A DNA stretch of 15,485 nt from Planctomycetota bacterium (GTDB taxonomy: Bacteria; Planctomycetota; UBA1135; GCA-002686595), in contig WTJQ01000639.1 in the NCBI GenBank assembly GCA_011524785.1, positions 1-15,485 of the forward strand, given 5' to 3'. The notes beneath the pieces are model-generated. The model did no database searches and had not been told where the DNA came from. It was given only the letters and a program-made list of their open reading frames with translations. A program made the position numbers and the translations under genes. This document shows, piece after piece, positions 14,286 to 15,485 of this stretch (its first letter is position 1; each line of letters opens with the position of its first letter).

Positions 14286-15485
14286 GCACGCGCACGACCT
14301 GCCGCAGCTGCGGGTCGGCCGAGCTCGAGACCGTGCTGGACCTCGGGCTCGTGCCCCTGGCGGACCGCCTCGTCCCGCACGAGCGCCTCGCGAGTGAGGA
14401 CCCCGCGTATCCGCTGGCCCTCGCCGTGTGCCGCTCCTGCACGCTCGCGCAGGTTCCTTTCGACGTCCCGGAGGACTCCTACGGAGAGGACTATCCGTAC
14501 TACACCTCCACGAACCCTGGCCTCGTGGAGCACTTCACGGCCGCCACGGCTGAGGTCGCGAAGCGGGTGGAGCTCGAGGACGAGCTCGTGGTGGAGTTCG
14601 CGAGCAACGACGGCGTGCAGCTCGCTCCGTTCGCGGCGCGCGGGGCCCGGGTGCTCGGCGTGGATCCTGCGCCGGGGCCTGCGGCCGAGGCCAATCGACA
14701 GGGCCTGGAGACGCGCTGCGCCCTCTTCACGGCGGGGGTCGCTCGAGAGCTGGCGCGCGAGCGCGGCCGAGCGCGCGTCCTCGTGGGCAACAACGCCCTG
14801 AACCTGCTCCCGGACCTCGCGGACTTCCGCGAGGCGGTGGAGGCCCTGCTCGCCGAGGACGGGGTCCTCGTCCTCGAGGTGCCGTCCCTCCAGCGCACCC
14901 TGGAGCAGGGGGCCTTCGACAACGTCTTCCACCAGAACACCACCTACTGGAGCCTGCACGCTCTCGAGGCGATGCTCGCTCCGGCGGGGCTGCGTCCCTT
15001 CGACGTGCAGCAGCTGTCGACCTTCGGGGGCTCGCTCCGCGTCTTCGCAGCTCGCGATCGCGAGCCGCAGCCCACGGTCGAGGCCCAGCGCGCCAGGGAG
15101 CGGGCCGCGGGGCTGGACGGGCTCGAGTCCTTCGAGGCCTTCGGCCGGCGCGCGAGATCCACCCGCGACCACCTGCGCGAGCAGCTGCGGGCTCTCCACG
15201 AGGAGGGCCGACGCTGCGTCGCGTACGGAGCGGCCGGCGGCATGGCGACGACCCTGCTCTCGTTCCTCGACCTCCCCGAGGGGGTGCTCGAGTACGCCGT
15301 CGACCTGAACCCGCACAAGCACGGGTCGTGGACCCCCGGCCAGCGACTCCTCATCCGACCCGTCGAGACGCTGGTGGAGGACGGCCCCGACGTCGCTCTC
15401 CTCCTCGCCTGGAACTTCGCCGACGCGATCCTGGAGGCGCAGGGTCCCTGGCGCGACCGCGGCGGTCGCTTCCTCGTCCCCATCC
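14282..15485 (+). CDS. NDP-sugar C-methyltransferase homologue with altered catalytic pair, 3' end beyond right edge
   Basis: The frame is open from GTG at 14282 to the window edge (401 codons), which is almost the full family length of about 410. It shares the family layout: zinc knuckle CRSC ... CRSC, tyrosine linker EDYPYYTSTN, SAM motif LVVEFASNDGVQL, VGVDPAPG-type strand 2, and C-terminal YGAAGGMATTLLSF, VDLNPHKHGSWTPGQR and LLAWNFADAI. The segment that reads YHEHF-Y-L in active relatives is FHQNTTYW here: Gln218-Asn219 (14933-14938) replace Glu-His. GNNALNLLPD also replaces the usual NNVLAHVPD, and the Lys of the C-terminal GAxxKG motif is missing. It may have lost C-methyl transfer or acquired another role. 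The paralogue at 12238 keeps all these residues. Confidence 0.85.
   Translation, partial: MSTRTTCRSCGSAELETVLDLGLVPLADRLVPHERLASEDPAYPLALAVCRSCTLAQVPFDVPEDSYGEDYPYYTSTNPGLVEHFTAATAEVAKRVELEDELVVEFASNDGVQLAPFAARGARVLGVDPAPGPAAEANRQGLETRCALFTAGVARELARERGRARVLVGNNALNLLPDLADFREAVEALLAEDGVLVLEVPSLQRTLEQGAFDNVFHQNTTYWSLHALEAMLAPAGLRPFDVQQLSTFGGSLRVFAARDREPQPTVEAQRARERAAGLDGLESFEAFGRRARSTRDHLREQLRALHEEGRRCVAYGAAGGMATTLLSFLDLPEGVLEYAVDLNPHKHGSWTPGQRLLIRPVETLVEDGPDVALLLAWNFADAILEAQGPWRDRGGRFLVPI

Noticed and set aside
1..15485. CRISPR arrays, insertion sequences, tRNA or rRNA genes
   Set aside because: No regularly spaced repeats, transposase-like frames, terminal inverted repeats or tRNA/rRNA motifs were seen; frequent CTCGAG-like words reflect Leu-Glu codons.

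Overview
The window is very GC-rich, densely packed DNA in which almost every gene follows a G/C-ending codon pattern. It encodes an outer-membrane polysaccharide export lipoprotein and a large FG-GAP/ASPIC-UnbV (CRTAC-type) secreted protein with a thioredoxin-like tail. This points to a diderm, high-GC bacterium; a Planctomycetota-like lineage is my best guess, but myxobacterial or other high-GC phyla cannot be excluded from the sequence alone.

Layout. Positions 1-1380 hold two minus-strand genes: an S1-domain RNA-binding protein cut by the left edge and an atypical SDR/NAD(P)-binding protein. A divergent promoter region (1381-1484) leads rightward into a DUF445 membrane protein (1485-2087), and then the CRTAC-type lipoprotein (2159-5038). 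From 5145 onward lies a surface-polysaccharide locus. It starts with a Wza-like export lipoprotein, a Wzz/GNVR-type co-polymerase and a CpsD-like BY-kinase homologue with a broken Walker A. A sugar-modification block follows: a minus-strand methyltransferase (8127-9320), a PIG-L deacetylase, a fused epimerase-methyltransferase, a stand-alone sugar C-methyltransferase, an RfbF-like sugar-1-phosphate nucleotidylyltransferase, and another C-methyltransferase cut by the right edge. Together these could activate a sugar as an NDP-sugar, epimerise/reduce, C-methylate and deacetylate it, and export the finished polymer.

The most striking observation is in the CRTAC-type gene. Its reading frame is interrupted once, by TGA at 3980-3982, and then continues in the same frame for 351 more codons that supply the rest of the expected domain architecture. 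A GC-rich hairpin with a G in the second loop position begins 11 bases after the TGA, with its loop 18 bases after it, as expected for a bacterial SECIS element. The simplest reading is a selenocysteine-containing CRTAC/ASPIC-thioredoxin protein, which I do not know as a described selenoprotein family. A nonsense mutation or base-call error is the main alternative.

Other notable points: four transcription-unit-leading genes have a TANNNT box exactly six bases before ATG, suggesting leaderless transcription; the BY-kinase homologue lacks the Walker A lysine; the epimerase-methyltransferase fusion has lost its zinc knuckle; and the last C-methyltransferase has Gln-Asn in place of the usual catalytic Glu-His pair.
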